The translations under genes and the position numbers were made by a program. A DNA stretch of 64,000 nucleotides, from NCBI GenBank assembly GCA_950295325.1, contig OX485804.1, positions 48,362,001-48,426,000 of the forward strand, given 5' to 3'. Below are positions 22,961-35,072 of the stretch, piece after piece. Below the pieces are notes generated by a model. The model did no database searches and had not been told where the DNA came from. It saw only the letters and a list, made by a program, of their open reading frames with translations. Every line of letters begins with the position of its first letter. Position 1 is the stretch's first letter. This DNA comes from Polytrichum commune. Lineage: Eukaryota > Streptophyta > Polytrichopsida > Polytrichales > Polytrichaceae.

Positions 22961-24959
22961 ATCGATACATTTAGATTTAGAGAATGTCCACCACCTTGAT
23001 AAGAGGTGTTGGTTTACGATCCTCTACCAATACAACTTCAATCCCTCATAAAATTTTACATATTCAACTCGAATTAAACACTCTTTAGTACATTTGAATT
23101 CCTGAATCAATCGCTAAACCCCTACATTTGAGTCTAATAATAACATAATATGCTCACCGCTTAGAGTGATGGTTTTAGCACGTTGTAAGCTAACCTTAAG
23201 GGCCAAGCTCAAAGAGCAAGACATGTAAGTTAGCCCTAGCCAATGATGTCCATATCAGGCTTTTACACCGTCATGAGGTGGGGGGCTTCTAGAGTTATAA
23301 AGGGGTGAAATGGCATAGGGTACAATAGGATCTCCCGAGGTTCACGGGTGGCGTTAAATGAAAACACACCAGCTTTTAAGAAGGCCAACAGTAAATCCGT
23401 GAAGCCAATAAAATGAAACCCTCGGAACTTACTCCCCGGACTCCCTATAGCCATCAATTGGACTCAACGATTGCTCGTAAAGAGACATCATAAAAGCACC
23501 CACATGTTTGGACCTACCGATCCAAAGGCATCCTATGCTCATTCGGGGGCGGGCTAGGGCGGCCTAGGAAGTGCATTCCACTCATGCGACTTATTAATGT
23601 CTTCCCTTCTCTCCCGCCGTAGAAACGGTGGATGTCGTAAACCCATCACCATGTGGTGCATGACGTGGCGTTCCGAGATTGGAGAAGAGGACGACCTTCC
23701 CATTACGTGTCCTTTGTCTTCCATTTGCCTTTAATCTAGATCGTTTGTCTTCATGATCAAAGGGTGTTGAGGGGAGTTGCCGAAATGGTTGTGTTTAGTA
23801 CTCATCTTGGGCCTCTTGATCCTTGGGGAATATCTAGTCCATGAATGCCTTAGCTTCTGTGTGGGATACCAAATAGGAAGATAAACTGGAGCTTTCTTAT
23901 GCTCGACACAAGACATAGACAATACAAACCCACGAACATAAATTAATGTACTCAAACAAAATCACCGTGCAAGTACAAAACACAAATAAAAATGAAGATC
24001 AGAGCCTTATTAGAACTATCTATAAAATCTACAATGTGACTTTGCAAGCTATGCATGAAGTTTTGCCAAATTATATTAAGGTTTAATTAACACGCTGAAA
24101 CAATAGGGCTAGGGTATTAAAAAAGAAATTAACCTTCTAGCCTGGAGGGTCCACACCTCATACCGTGTGCAAAGTAATGATAGTGTAAAAAGGGTTGTTC
24201 CAATATTTGGCTATGGCGCAAGAAGCTCTAGGGAAGCTCTACGGAGATCTTAGTGGGAAAACCCTTCTCAAAGAGACATCAAACTCCTTGTTCGGTCCCT
24301 TGTTGAATTTTAATTTGCTATGCTCGACATAAAACATAGAGATTGCGAAACACCGAACACAATTTACTTTACTTGTAAGAAATTACCATGCAAGCACAAA
24401 AGTATCAATAAAACTTCCATGAAACAAGATACGATAAGTAATGTGTTCAATGTGTTTACACAATTAACTTTCATCGCATCAAACTAGGTAACCCATGAGG
24501 GTCAAGAGGCTTGAGGACAATTACCGGTCATATTCATTTAGATGCCATCTCACATAGGCCCTCCAACCATGAAGATCCAACTCACAACTTGGATGGAGGT
24601 GGAGGAGGGCAAGGATTATGCTCTACGGAAGTCATCTTCAGTTGCCAAAGGATTATGAATTATGAAAGTCAGGACTTGTATTTGAGGTTGTCAAATTACA
24701 AATGGAATGGATTAGCACGAGCCTCTTATGGATTGTGTACACCAGTATGTGCAGTTAGGTTCCCCTTCGTGAACAGGTTGCCACTTTACGCACACAAATT
24801 ACGAGGATGGGTCTATTCATCCTATATGTATAGGCAATCACGATTTCAAAAAATCATGCATTTTATTACTTTGGTTTTAAACAAACTCAAAATCATGTCG
24901 AATGTTGATAATTTAGCAAGGACCAACCTTGGTGTACTTGTAATGTCAAAGAGAGGGGA
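22961..24959. other. No gene recognised
   Basis: 2 kb of mixed sequence, more GC-rich around 23270-23720. The 175-codon plus frame at 24511-25038 starts here; it shows no domain I know, and its last part overlaps repeat H. Confidence 0.45.
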
Positions 24960-25155
24960 TTATCAAATACCAACATACCTCTCGTTCATCCAACATAAAA
25001 GCTTTGGAATATTATACAACCTGAAGGTTACTTTTTAAAATCGATTTGACACCATAGGAAAGCTTTAAAAATCCCAACTTAGTTTGGTCGAGGTCATTTG
25101 AGATGAATCGACAACAAACCTATAAGAGATCAAGTTTTATGTTGGATGGATGAGA
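24960..25155 (+). repeat. Dispersed repeat H, copy 2
   Basis: Matches 10213-10403: CATACCTCTCGTTCATCCAAC, GATTTGACACCAT, GGTCATTTGAGATGAATCG-like and TTTTATGTTGGATG blocks in the same order. Confidence 0.5.
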
Positions 25156-26059
25156 TATATGCTTGTTTCCGATAATCTTCTCTCTCCTTCAACAAACTTA
25201 CTAAGAAAACCAAGATTGGTTAAAGAGAAGTGAGAAATTGGGTGAGTGGTCCAAAGAAGAATCTTGTGGCATGACCTCATGTCTCATCTTATTATTAGGT
25301 ACAACTAAGGCCCTTTGAAAGCCGTACAAAAACTACACTTACCACAGATATGTGAGGGGCAATCTTTACATGTTCTCTGCGTTGCTTTAAAAACTAGTTT
25401 GAAATTTGAATTGGGCCGCCCGCCCGCCCGCCTACCTGGTCATGGGAAGTGTCATTAGTACAGTGCATGAAAGTTCATAGAAACAATAGCCCCCCCTCCC
25501 CTCCCCTCTATTTTAAAAAGAGTGTGTAGGGAGTAAGTTAAAGGACCACAGGTAAGTGTCGATCCACTACTGCAGTGTTCTTTAGGGAATATTTATTTGC
25601 TGTTGTAAACTACAAGTATTTTCTTATTCAGGGAGAGAGAGGGAGAGAGAGTACGTGCTTCACGCGGAATACTCTCCAGAATTGTTATAAAGACAAGATG
25701 CAATTGTCGTGATGTAGATGTTGAACAATTGTGCACAGACAGTGACCCCATTCAATTACCCATTCCATTTCACAGTAATGGGCGACAACTTATTGATGTA
25801 AAACTCTCAAGTGACATGATTGCAACAATAATAAGTAGAAAATTATCACCACAAACTCTCAAATGTTGACGTATAAAGTGATTATGAACTTACAATTATA
25901 CATAGTGTATATAGTGTAACTTATGTATATATATATATAGCGTATGTTAAATGTTTGTATAGGATAACAACACTCTATGTAGTGTAATGGTTGTCCCAAA
26001 TGATTTGTGTCAATATTTGATGGGAATGTGATGTTTTACCAAGCAAAGTCATTTATGTT
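25156..26059. other. No gene recognised; short simple repeats
   Basis: Holds CCCGCC repeats near 25420, a C-rich run near 25492, GA repeats near 25632-25652 and a short TA run near 25927. Confidence 0.5.
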
Positions 26060-26165
26060 CTATAACGTCTGAATGCTTTATTGAACTTTTCTTAGTAAGC
26101 ATTGAACTCCTACACAAGGCGTTATTGCACTGCGTAACTTTAAATAATAATACACACTAATTTGG
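26060..26165 (+). repeat. Dispersed repeat K, copy 1
   Basis: Shares GCACTGCGTAACT followed by AATANNAANACACACTAATT with 28925-29045. The GTTACGCANTGCAATA core also occurs near 10800 and 33050. Confidence 0.45.
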
Positions 26166-27436
26166 TATAATTAGCTTAATCAAATTTGGCACAAAATTTG
26201 ATATTACATAACAAATGAACATAATAATTCAACTGTCCCACATCACCTAGAATTTTGTGAAGTTGTGATACTTTTGTCTTGGGGAATTTGTAATGCACTC
26301 ATCGAAAACCAATACCCACGTGCTCATACTAATGCTACGTGCACTATGGAGGCATCGGAGTGGATAGTTTGGGACCACGATCACGTAACAATGACTTGTG
26401 TTCCCTATGCAAAAAAACGTGACCAATGTTATCATCCTCAAAGGCTCAAGAAGCCTTTCACGAACAATATTTAAGGTTACCTATGTAGTTATGTTTAGTT
26501 GAAACTATCAAAAGTGACCCTGCCTATAATCAAACCATTTGTTATCTTCGTCCGTTTGATTGAAGCATACATATATGTGGAATGAAGTATTGAAAAGTTT
26601 GGGCTTCCATGAACAACCCATATTCAATAACATACCACTTATTGTTGTCATATATGATTTCAACTTCATTCCTCTTTGTAATAAGTTCTAAGGTTACATC
26701 ACATTTCATTTACCAAATATGTGTAGCAACTAGACATGTAGGAAATGGAAGGACAAATTCGATAACACGATAAGGTGAAGCACTTAACATGGGTAAATAA
26801 CCTAGGTAATGACTTATGACGTATAGATACACAATCGAGCACGAAATGTACATGTAGAAACAAGAGGAACCATTATAGGTCATCTACGAGTTTCACTTCA
26901 AGAACCAAACGATGCTTAAAACAAAGTTCAAAGACAACAACCTCAATTTTCACCTCCATGATTTGAAGGCTTGCCAACATGTGTTTCATGTAATTATAAT
27001 TTTGTGACCGTTTCTTAGATTTCCCTACATGTTTCTTTGAGACGCTCAAAAGCATTCAACAAAGAATGCACTTACGTAGTCGCCACCATAACTAGAAAGT
27101 CGTAGGGGGGCTCTTTGACGAGACTCGGGAGTTTGGGGGTACCTTACCTTAGTTACCTTAACTCAGTACCCTAGACCATGTTAATGTAAGTATGTAAGGA
27201 GTACGCAACTACTAGCCGCTGCTTGTGGTTCACTACACAAGGCTGAAATCTAGGAAATCGGAGGATAGAGTGCAGCACCCGTATCCTCAGCTTCCCTCCA
27301 TAGTTTAATTATGCCAGCAGCACATGGGTAGCCTTCAAAAAGCAGGAGTCCATGGTACTCCACTTGCAAGAAGTTGGATTTAAGTTCACATTATCTTAAG
27401 GTAATTAAGCAGGCCTAATTCGATTAACCCATCTTA
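26166..27436. other. No gene recognised
   Basis: Short frames only (at most 69 codons), no motif. Confidence 0.5.
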
Positions 27437-27573
27437 ACTTAACCGCCCCCGGCTAGATCACCTCTTCATTCGGGTGGGTCCCGCCCCTCCCACGTCTCCT
27501 TCACTGCCCGGTCTTCCTGCCCGCCCTTGCGTGGGAACTCTTCCTCGTTGGGAACCAATGAATGTGACGATAC
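27437..27573 (-). repeat. Inverted copy of the following tandem repeat
   Basis: Reads on the minus strand as the repeat's core: GTCACATTCATTGGTTCCCA, GAGTTCCCACG, GCGGGCAGGAAGACC, GGGAGGGGCGGG and GATCTAGC. It faces the direct array, separated from the first direct core by about 100 bp. Confidence 0.75.
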
Positions 27574-27594
27574 CCGGTCAAAATTATAAATATT

Positions 27595-28512
27595 CAAGCT
27601 GACGTCACTTTCATTATTCCCAAGTTAATTGTTGGAGTTCCTTCACATGCCAAAGGAGCTTAATGGCTTAAGTGATTGGGTATTGTCACATTGGTTCCCA
27701 ACGGGGAGGAGTTCCTACGTAGGTGCGGGCAGGAAGACCTTACAATTGAAGGAGGCGTGGGAGGGGCGGGGCCTGGCCGAATGAAGATGTGATCTAGCTT
27801 GGGGCATCTTAACCGGACACCTATATTTGACATCATTTTTCATTATTCCGAACTTAACTGATGGAGTTCCTTCACATGCCAAAGGAGCTTAATGGCTTAA
27901 GTGATTAGGTATTGTCACATTGGTTCCCAACGGGGAGAGGTTCCCAACGGCGAGGAGTTCCCACGTAGGCGCGGGCAGGAAGACCTGACAATTGAAGGAG
28001 GCGCAGGGCCCAACCGAATGAAGTTGTGATTTAGCTTGGGGCATCTTAACCAGACACCTATATTTGACATCATTTTCATTATTCCCAAGTTAATCGATGG
28101 AGTTCCTTCACATACCAAAGGAGCTTAATGGCTTAAGTGATTAGGTATTGTCACATTGGTTCCCAGCAGGGAGGAGTTCCCATGTAGGTGCGGGCAGGAA
28201 GACTTGACAATTGAAGGAGGCGCAGGGCCCAACCAAATGAAGTTGTGATCTAGCTTGGGGCATCTTAACCAGACACCTATATTTGACATCATTTTCATTA
28301 TTCCCAAGTTAATTGATGGAGTTCCTTCACATGCCAAAGGAGCTTAATGGCTTAAGTGATTAGGTATTGTCACATTGGTTCCCAACAGGGAGGAGTTCCC
28401 ACGTAGGTGCGGGTAGGAAGTCTTGACAATTGAAGGAGGCGTGGGAGGGGTGGGGCCTAGCCGAATGAAGATGTGATCTAGCCTGGGGCATCTTAACCGG
28501 ACACCTATATGT
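27595..28512 (+). repeat. Tandem array, four direct units of about 220-236 bp
   Basis: TATTGTCACATTGGTTCCC recurs at 27681, 27910, 28146 and 28365. Each is followed by GCGGGCAGGAAG, GGAGGCG, CCGAATGAAG, GTGATCTAGC, ATCTTAACC and ACACCTATAT, then (in all but the last) GGAGTTCCTTCACAT. The second unit has an extra short duplication of the TTCCCAACGG part. A lone copy is at 63288-63430. The 67-70 codon minus frames are repeats of each other because of the array, not genes. Confidence 0.85.
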
Positions 28513-28924
28513 GAGTGGTGGGTAGTTAATTAGGTGCAAATCTAAGAAGGGACACCACAAAGACACGCATTCAAAATCGAGGAGACTTGTGTGTCCTCTC
28601 GTGGCTCAAATCTAAGTGAACTTTGACAATTCACGATGATTCTAGATCAACTTCAAAATTTTACGAGACGGACCTTACTAGCTTTTGAGACGATGACGAT
28701 GATGACATAAACACCGGCTCCTACGGGAGCGAGCGTAAATGAGAAGAGCCTCTTCGCTCGCATGCTACCGCCCTCTTTCGGGAGCTTCTTAATATACATA
28801 CACGTGAACGCACAAGACTTTCAACCTCACGAAAGTCAAGCACAGTGAATCATCCCAAATAGTGCATGCTACTATCTGGATGAGGTAGCGGTGCTATACC
28901 TTTTGAACAAGACTGTAACATTCT
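28513..28924. other. No gene recognised
   Basis: The first bases continue the dispersed family marked by ACACCTATATNTGAGTGGT (also at 50928 and 61766). The rest is unrecognised. Confidence 0.45.
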
Positions 28925-29045
28925 ACCAAACAAAGCCAAGTATATTCTAACTAAAATATTGTACTTCCGTTCGTAAAAAAAAACTCACTTCCGAGTAAGA
29001 CGCTGTTGCACTGCGTAACTCCCAATAGTAACACACACTAATTGT
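28925..29045 (+). repeat. Dispersed repeat K, copy 2
   Basis: See 26060-26165. Confidence 0.45.
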
Positions 29046-29329
29046 GGGAAATCGGTGCAGTATAAAGGTAGCAAAGAGGGGGAAGAGAGAGGGAGGGAGA
29101 GAGAGAGAGAGAGAAAAAGAGAGGGGGAGGTAAAGCAAGGAAAGGCGGAACTTTACCTTAGGTTGAGTTAGGAGGAAGCAAGCATGAAATTGGCGGAGGG
29201 AGTCGGTGACTACTAACTAATAAGCTAACACAGTACAACAACGAGAAGCAATGCTCGAAATGTGCAACCGAGTCACATGCATGCAGTGTAGTAGACCCAG
29301 TTCCAGTGGCTCCCTCACTGACTGATTCC

Positions 29330-29355
29330 TCTGCTGCTGCTGCTGCTGCTGCTGT
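29330..29355. repeat. (CTG)n microsatellite
   Basis: Eight tandem CTG units. Confidence 0.9.
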
Positions 29356-29504
29356 GGCTGCTTAAGTATATAGCTAGCCACACTTACAGCAGCAGGCACA
29401 CAGGGTTTTGGCAGTGATTCTTTGATGACTTAAGTACATGGTAGCAAGGCAAGGCAAGGCAAGGCCAGCCCCTGCTGCTGCTGGCGGGAGCTCGTTCAAT
29501 AAGT

Positions 29505-29505
<1 letters not shown>

Positions 29506-29536
<31 letters not shown>
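29506..29536. repeat. (GA)n microsatellite
   Basis: About 15 tandem GA units. Confidence 0.95.
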
Positions 29537-29540
<4 letters not shown>

Positions 29541-30039
29541 TAAATATGCTTTGCTTACTCTCGGCCCACAGGGAATCATTGAGCGCAATTTTTGTTTGTG
29601 CATTTATGGAAACTTATAGCCCATCCGGGGGCCTCTCTATCTCCAGGCCTCATGTGCATGAGCGAGTTGGCAGCAGGGCGGTCGTCACCTTGGTTTTCGG
29701 GCTGAATGAATAACCAAATAAATAAAAAGAAAGTAATGCTACCTCCTGCTAGTGTTTGTCAGGCTCGACTGATCGCATTTACGGGAGACGGGTCTTAAAT
29801 GGTTGCTCTTTTTCTGACTAGCCCCGCTTCCTTTTCTCCTTGGACTTGACATGAAAGAAACACGCGATTAGTGGTACAAGATGCTTGGTGATTTCAAGCC
29901 GATGCAGTATGAGGCTAGTTCGGTTAGATTCCTTGACCGGACACTTGTTTTTTTGGGCTCCTAAGTCGCGGTATAATTGTTGTAATTTCGTTGGGTGAGT
30001 GATACATGGTGATTTAGCAGTCGCCTTGATGATATTTGG

Positions 30040-30117
30040 GTTAGTCATCTTCGCAGAAGACAAACTACACCCACCATCCTTCATAATTGGGAGTGCTATC
30101 CACTGAGCTATGACACG
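30040..30117 (-). other. tRNA-like sequence, probable SINE head
   Basis: On the minus strand TAGCTCAGTGG (30100-30110) is a perfect RNA polymerase III A box and D-arm motif. About 34 bases further, AGTTTGTCTTC (30056-30066) resembles a decayed B box. A clean cloverleaf with anticodon and acceptor stems does not form by eye, so a tRNA-derived SINE head or tRNA pseudogene is likelier than a working tRNA. Confidence 0.4.
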
Positions 30118-31299
30118 CTTGATTTTTGTGCGGGAGGTGGGCAAATTAGGAGGTAACAACTTGGGCAAACCATGAGGCGGCATGTGGCTAAGAGGTGCCG
30201 ACCAACTTGTAAGGTCGGAAAACCGAAAATGATGAATGACCACTACTGGTGCACTAGACTCGGGTAGAATGATTCTTGCGTGGACCCAAAATGGCTAATA
30301 ATTGTAAAAAGTGGTGGCCCAAAAGGGTGCAACGATAGGTGCAATGATAGGTGGGATGCAAATATTGGCCAGACAGGTGCTATTTCACACCACATGTGAT
30401 CACGTTCGGGCGCCATTGAGTTAACCATTTTGTGTGCGTTCATATCCAGAGTAGGATATTTTGATGCTCAAATTAGGGTGACTCTACTATATGAGTAGGG
30501 GATTTGACTTACTTGCCTCTTTGAGAAAATGTAACTAATTATTTACATGGAGTAAAAGTATGAAACAACTTGAATTCCTCACCATTTCCTCTACTCCATC
30601 TCTGAAAACATATTGCACAAATTTCAAGCCACGAATTTTGGCCGAATCAACTTATTTTTACCGTTTTCCGTATATCTACCTTGTTGTGGGTATTTTATAA
30701 TGAAAGCCAATTTGGAAACATTTTGTCTTACTTGTGACCACTTTAAAGACATGACATGGCCAACATTGACATTCAACTTGGTTTTCATTTGCAAATGACC
30801 CATGTAGAATATGCTAATGATGTCCTCCACTTACAGGACATTAAACGGTAAAAGAGTTCCCTCCTCCCCCCCCCCTATAACACCATATTGGGAAACAAAG
30901 AATCATTGATTCCGGAGCCTATATCATCACCTTCCTCAACCCTGATTTTAACAATTTCAACTTCTTTGGTCATGACTAGCAATTGCTAACATGCTCAAGC
31001 TTCTAATGCTTGAATCCATCGGCTAGACGATTCCATAGAGCTAAAGGTGTCCACATTAGCCTTTATCATATTTTAAGCATGCAAACTAATCTCTTTTAAA
31101 CAAATCTGCTTTTGGTGTTTGTTATTGAATCCACATTAAACCCATAGACCACTCAAATATGGGTGTTGGATTGAAATAGCTATCGGATTGAGATAAGTAA
31201 CCACATTAGACACGTGTATCTTAAAACTCGAGGGCCTAAGGGACCCATGACGCCTCGAAACCTCCAGACCCTTGATTTAGTTAAATTAAGTGTGTAGAA
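30118..31299. other. No gene recognised
   Basis: A C run lies near 30867-30876. The 141-codon minus frame over 29818-30243 spans the tRNA-like sequence and has no protein motif. Confidence 0.5.
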
Positions 31300-31512
31300 T
31301 GGTGCATGAACATGATGGTAATGAACTAGCCTAATAAAATTTGGTTGAGGGCACAATCGCATATGTTTCTACACCACACTTGAAGGTCCATAACCACACC
31401 AAACTCAATTTCAAAATTCCATGGTACAACCCTTGAATAAGTTTCAAAGGCCTTTGCAATTCCATGTTCATGACCCTTGATCGAAAAGGTGCCATTGTGT
31501 AAAGTGGGCCTA
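31300..31512 (+). mobile_element. MITE family A, copy 5, diverged fragment
   Basis: Matches the right half of family A: ATTTGGTTGAGG, TTCNACACCACACTTGA-like, GGTCCATAACCACAC, TTTCAAAGGCCTTTG-like, and an end reading GTGTAAAGTGGGCC. The left half and its terminal repeat are not recognisable. Confidence 0.6.
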
Positions 31513-31890
31513 GCCCACTAAATGGTGCCCCTTGACATGGACTTAGACAATTTACATTTAATAATGAATTGTTGTTGAAACAACACTTGATATACAAGAA
31601 AACTTTGTAAACAACACGAGGTTGCGATATTGGTGGATGTTTACTTTTGGTTGTTGTGAATCATGAGTTACCACCATATCAAGGAGGGGTTGTTCAAAAG
31701 AGAGCATGAGGCAAAGCCATTGTCACGGTTTTTCTTCCATGGAGAGTTAGCCCTCAAAGGACCTAGGATAGATTCATACAAAATAAAATGCCCATTTGTA
31801 CATACCCACCCCCAACAATAACTCAAATCACAACAAAATACTCACATAAAACGTTGTTTAAGCACCCTCCTCCACCTCCAACCTGGTCTT
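31513..31890. other. No gene recognised
   Basis: Unremarkable AT-rich sequence. Confidence 0.5.
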
Positions 31891-32137
31891 GGTCCGAGAT
31901 GACCCTAACCTACCAAATGACAATGGAAAGGCACCCAAATCCGAACAGAGGGGTTGATAGTTCAATTCCCGGCTATGAAATATTTTCTTTACTTGACAAA
32001 AAAACCAAGAGCCCACCCACCGCAAGGTAGGCAATAAACCCCACACTCCAGCAAAGAAATCCTTAAATAGGGTAAGACCAACATGTTCAAATTCACGTGG
32101 GATTGCCCGACGTTGTATATTATTATTATTATCATTA
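31891..32137 (+). mobile_element. tRNA-derived SINE, copy 1
   Basis: Collinear with 38859-39103: GGTCCGAGATGACCCTAA start, AGTTCAATTCC (31959-31969) as a B-box-like element, CCAAGAGCCCACCCACCGCA and GGTAAGACCAACATG in the body, and a tail of ATT repeats. CAACCTGGTC before and CAACCTTGTTC after may be a decayed target duplication. Frames across it (31788-32142) are not genes. Confidence 0.75.
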
Positions 32138-32901
32138 TTCAACCTTGTTCCCAGATTGAAAAAACCTTACTTCCCCACCAAAGTTTTCAACAACAACACC
32201 AAGAACAACAACTTCTTCTTCATTGGCAGGCCAAGGGGGTGAGGTGTGTAAGGAAGGGAGTAAATTCCTTGGGAGCCTGAGCCCACACTTCGTGTGACAA
32301 GCAAGTGAGTGTGGGGGTTAGAGTGGGTGAAACTTAGAGGACAATGGTACTTGGAGGCCCAAGGGTTGATTGGTTGATTTGTTAGAGTACCTACCTACTA
32401 CTCAAGGACCTAGCTCATCTTCTCTAATAAATAGAAAGGAGGGGGTAAAAGGACATGCCACACAAGGACAAGAATCACAACACACCGCTTTATATATCAC
32501 TCCCAACGACCTCTTACCCAGGTCACCAACTTGGTGCACCCTAACCTCCCCAATATCACGCATATACGGCAACCAAAGTGCACACGGAATAACCCAGGTT
32601 TGTAATGTTAACGTGGATGCGTGATAATGGAGAAGTAGTGTAGCATGTGACATTTTGGAATAACACAATAGTCAACAATGCAATGATGACAACGTGATGA
32701 ATGTGAGCATGTGGTTTGAATTCATTTGGTAGTTTACTTTAATGTCAAAACATGTCATATATGGGAGGGAGTGTGACAACAAGGAGGGAGGTTCCAATTG
32801 AGCACGTCCGTTCCCTAGGGTGTGGGGATATAAGAGATGGAGTGACATTAGAGAGGTTTGGGTGCATTAAAAGAAAATGTTGACAAAAAGAAGAGGAGAG
32901 T
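32138..32901. other. No gene recognised
   Basis: Short overlapping frames on both strands (65-88 codons) without motifs. Confidence 0.5.
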
Positions 32902-33385
32902 ATAAGGGTGAATTTCCATGTAGGTCGCTTGCCCACTATAGCCTAGTGAGAATAAGGACAAACCTACCCTCATGTAGATGGAATCTGGTGGGGTGGGGTT
33001 CATATGTGCCAACCACATTGTTTAGTCTAATAAGTGTGGCTTACCATTTGGAGTTACGCATTGCTATAACACTTTTATGAGGGTGTCATTTTTTTACCCA
33101 ATTAGCATTAGTATGTGTTCACACCGAAGAATATAATAGAACCTAGTTGGTAAAAAACAATAATGTCATGAATTTTTTTATAATAACACATAACCCTGAA
33201 CTGTAACCCACAATAATTAGACAAAACAATGTAACTACTCTCATCTTCTCAAATCCGGGCCCACCTACTAACATCCTCCTCCAGGTGAAATCCTCCTCCT
33301 CCTTAAAACCAATCTTCAATCCTTCGATGACCGCACTTGTAGGTGGAAAAGTGCTTTGTTTGGCACACGGAAGTCTAGTGGTCCA
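32902..33385 (-). mobile_element. MITE-like repeat E, copy 3, with nested insertion
   Basis: On the minus strand it is collinear with 40629-41012: ACTAGACTT, GATTGAAGA, GGAGGAGGAGG, GTTAGTAGGTGG, GAGAAGATGAGAGTAG, then, after a 219-bp insertion (33014-33232), GGCACATATGAACC, TTTGTCCTTATT and CCTACATGGAAATTCACCC. Confidence 0.65.
33014..33232. mobile_element. MITE family F nested in repeat E
   Basis: Starts CACATTGTTTAGTCTAAT and ends with ATTAGACAAAACAATGT, inverted repeats of about 25-30 bp (inner part GTGTGGCTTAC against GTAACCCACAAT). The uninterrupted copy of repeat E at 40890-40905 reads straight through this point. AAC on either side suggests a 3-bp target duplication. A second copy of the right end occurs at about 41490-41527. 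Confidence 0.65.
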
Positions 33386-34816
33386 TGTCCACAACCATCC
33401 ACATTCTAGTAGGCCACCATAATGTGGTTGGTTGGCCACTTGTACTTATCTACATGAGAGAGAGAAAGAGAGCAAACATTGGTGTTGGCGTGAGTGAGGA
33501 ACGCTTCACTTTGATCATAGCCATAAGCCCACATGTGAACCTAGAATGGGTTTATTGAGTACCCTCCAACCTAAATATGCTATATGCCTCTAGTTCACAA
33601 GCTTGTGGTGGGTAGATGGTGTTTAAATCGTCACTTTGAGTGTTGAGTGCATCCACTGATATTAGATCGATAAGAAAAGAAGTCATGTCTCTCGTTAGCA
33701 ATTGAAGAGGGATTTCAACGCATCAAAGCATGCCTAATATGAAGTCTATATGTAGAAGTTATAATGGTTCAAAGTGTTGTTTGTAGATGTCCCAAACCAA
33801 CACATATGTATGATGTTAAGGTGGTGGACATTCTCAAAATCAACATGGTGTTGATTCTAGCATTGTCCACCTTAATAAATGATACTTACTTCTCAATTAG
33901 GCCCACCTTGTATTGTAGCCAAAAATATGAATGAGACTTTCTGATAGAATGATTTGGCAGTCCATGATACAAAAAAATCACAATCTTAACACTACTAAGC
34001 AACTAATGATGGTCTCTTTCCAAAGAAAGAGATTGCGATTTAAAAACTTTGATAATTTACAACTGCTTATTGAAAAGCTTATTATACATACTCTAAATGC
34101 TCCCCATAAACAAGAAATCCCCACAAAATCAAAGAAGAATTATGCTCATGTGATACATGGTCATGGTCCCACAAAATGCAGCCAAGGACTTTGCAATGTT
34201 ATGATTTTGACCACCCCACAAACTTTGGAAATTACGATAACATTGTGTCCCGTATCTTGACATTATTCAACCATGTCTTGGACTTGTGTTGGTCCATGAA
34301 TGATTTTTTCTTGATACACTCACAATGCTTGTAAGATGCTTTTTGGTGGAGACCGGATCCAATCTCAATTTGATAACTATGTCCACATAAAACCATGCAA
34401 TTGCCAACCAACCCCCGCGGTCAAACCATGCATTCAAAATAATAAATGCATATGTGACATTATAAGCCATTTTATGGAAGAGAAAAGTCAAATGTAGATA
34501 TGAATAACGTTACAAGTATTAGGCAAATCTGCACAAATTGCAAATTTGAGGGTCCCTATTTTGATCACTCTATTTGATTCCATATTTCTTTGTGGATGAT
34601 TGACAATATTTTTTTCATATAATGGCAATAAATTAGGAGTCGTCGGATAGACTTAACCTCAAGCAACCGAATCATGGCGTTCTTTGGAGCTATGAAGTCA
34701 TAGTTAGGGAGGATCCATAGTTGTAGGGGATTTGTTGGCTATAAGCGCAAAATGCGAAGTTTAAAAAATAAAAATAAAAATGGATTATATACTTCAAAGT
34801 ATGATTTGGCAGTAGT
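33386..34816. other. No gene recognised
   Basis: Short frames only, the longest 109 codons at 33931-34260 without any motif I know. Confidence 0.5.
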
Positions 34817-34861
34817 GAGTTTAGGTTTAGGGGTTTAAGTTTTAGGGTAAAGTTTAGTAAT
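34817..34861 (+). repeat. Degenerate telomere-like repeat
   Basis: TTTAGG, TTTAGGGG, TTTAAG, TTTTAGGG, TAAAG and TTTAG occur in succession, resembling a decayed plant telomere repeat (TTTAGGG). Short and imperfect, so chance is possible. Confidence 0.3.
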
Positions 34862-34909
34862 TATACTTGTAACCAACTCTTCTACAAAGTGAAATCTCCA
34901 TAAAATATG

Positions 34910-35072
34910 GTTCGAGATGACCCTAAACTACCGGATGATAGTAGAGAGGCACCCAACTGAATGGAGTGGTTGGTGTTTCGATTCCCGGCCATGAAATCAT
35001 CTCTCTACTTGATGGAAAACTAGCCAAGTGGTCAAGCGCCTTTTGTGTTCCAAAAAATAAAATAAAATAAAA
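34910..35072 (+). mobile_element. tRNA-derived SINE, short form with AAAAT tail
   Basis: Shares its first 125 bp with the other SINE copies (GGTTCGAGATGACCCTAA start, GTTTCGATTCC as B box at 34975-34985). After CTTGATGGAAAAC it diverges, carries GCCAAGTGGTCAAGCGCC (itself like a tRNA-Leu or tRNA-Ser D-arm) and ends in (AAAAT)n. Flanked by AAATCTCCATAAAATAT and AAATCTATGTAAAATAT, a plausible decayed target duplication. Confidence 0.7.

Larger units (their letters stand above)
29046..30039. other. No gene recognised; cluster of simple repeats
   Basis: GA-rich run at about 29083-29128, (CTG/TGC)n at 29330-29355, four GCAAG units at 29444-29464, and (GA)n at 29506-29536. Frames here translate the repeats. 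Confidence 0.6.

Noticed and set aside
24511-25038. 175-codon plus-strand frame
   Set aside because: No recognisable domain, and its 3' part lies in dispersed repeat H, which also occurs at 10.2 and 38.8 kb without an open frame.
27915-28566. Three similar minus-strand frames of 67-70 codons
   Set aside because: Similarity is due to the tandem DNA array, not to a gene family.
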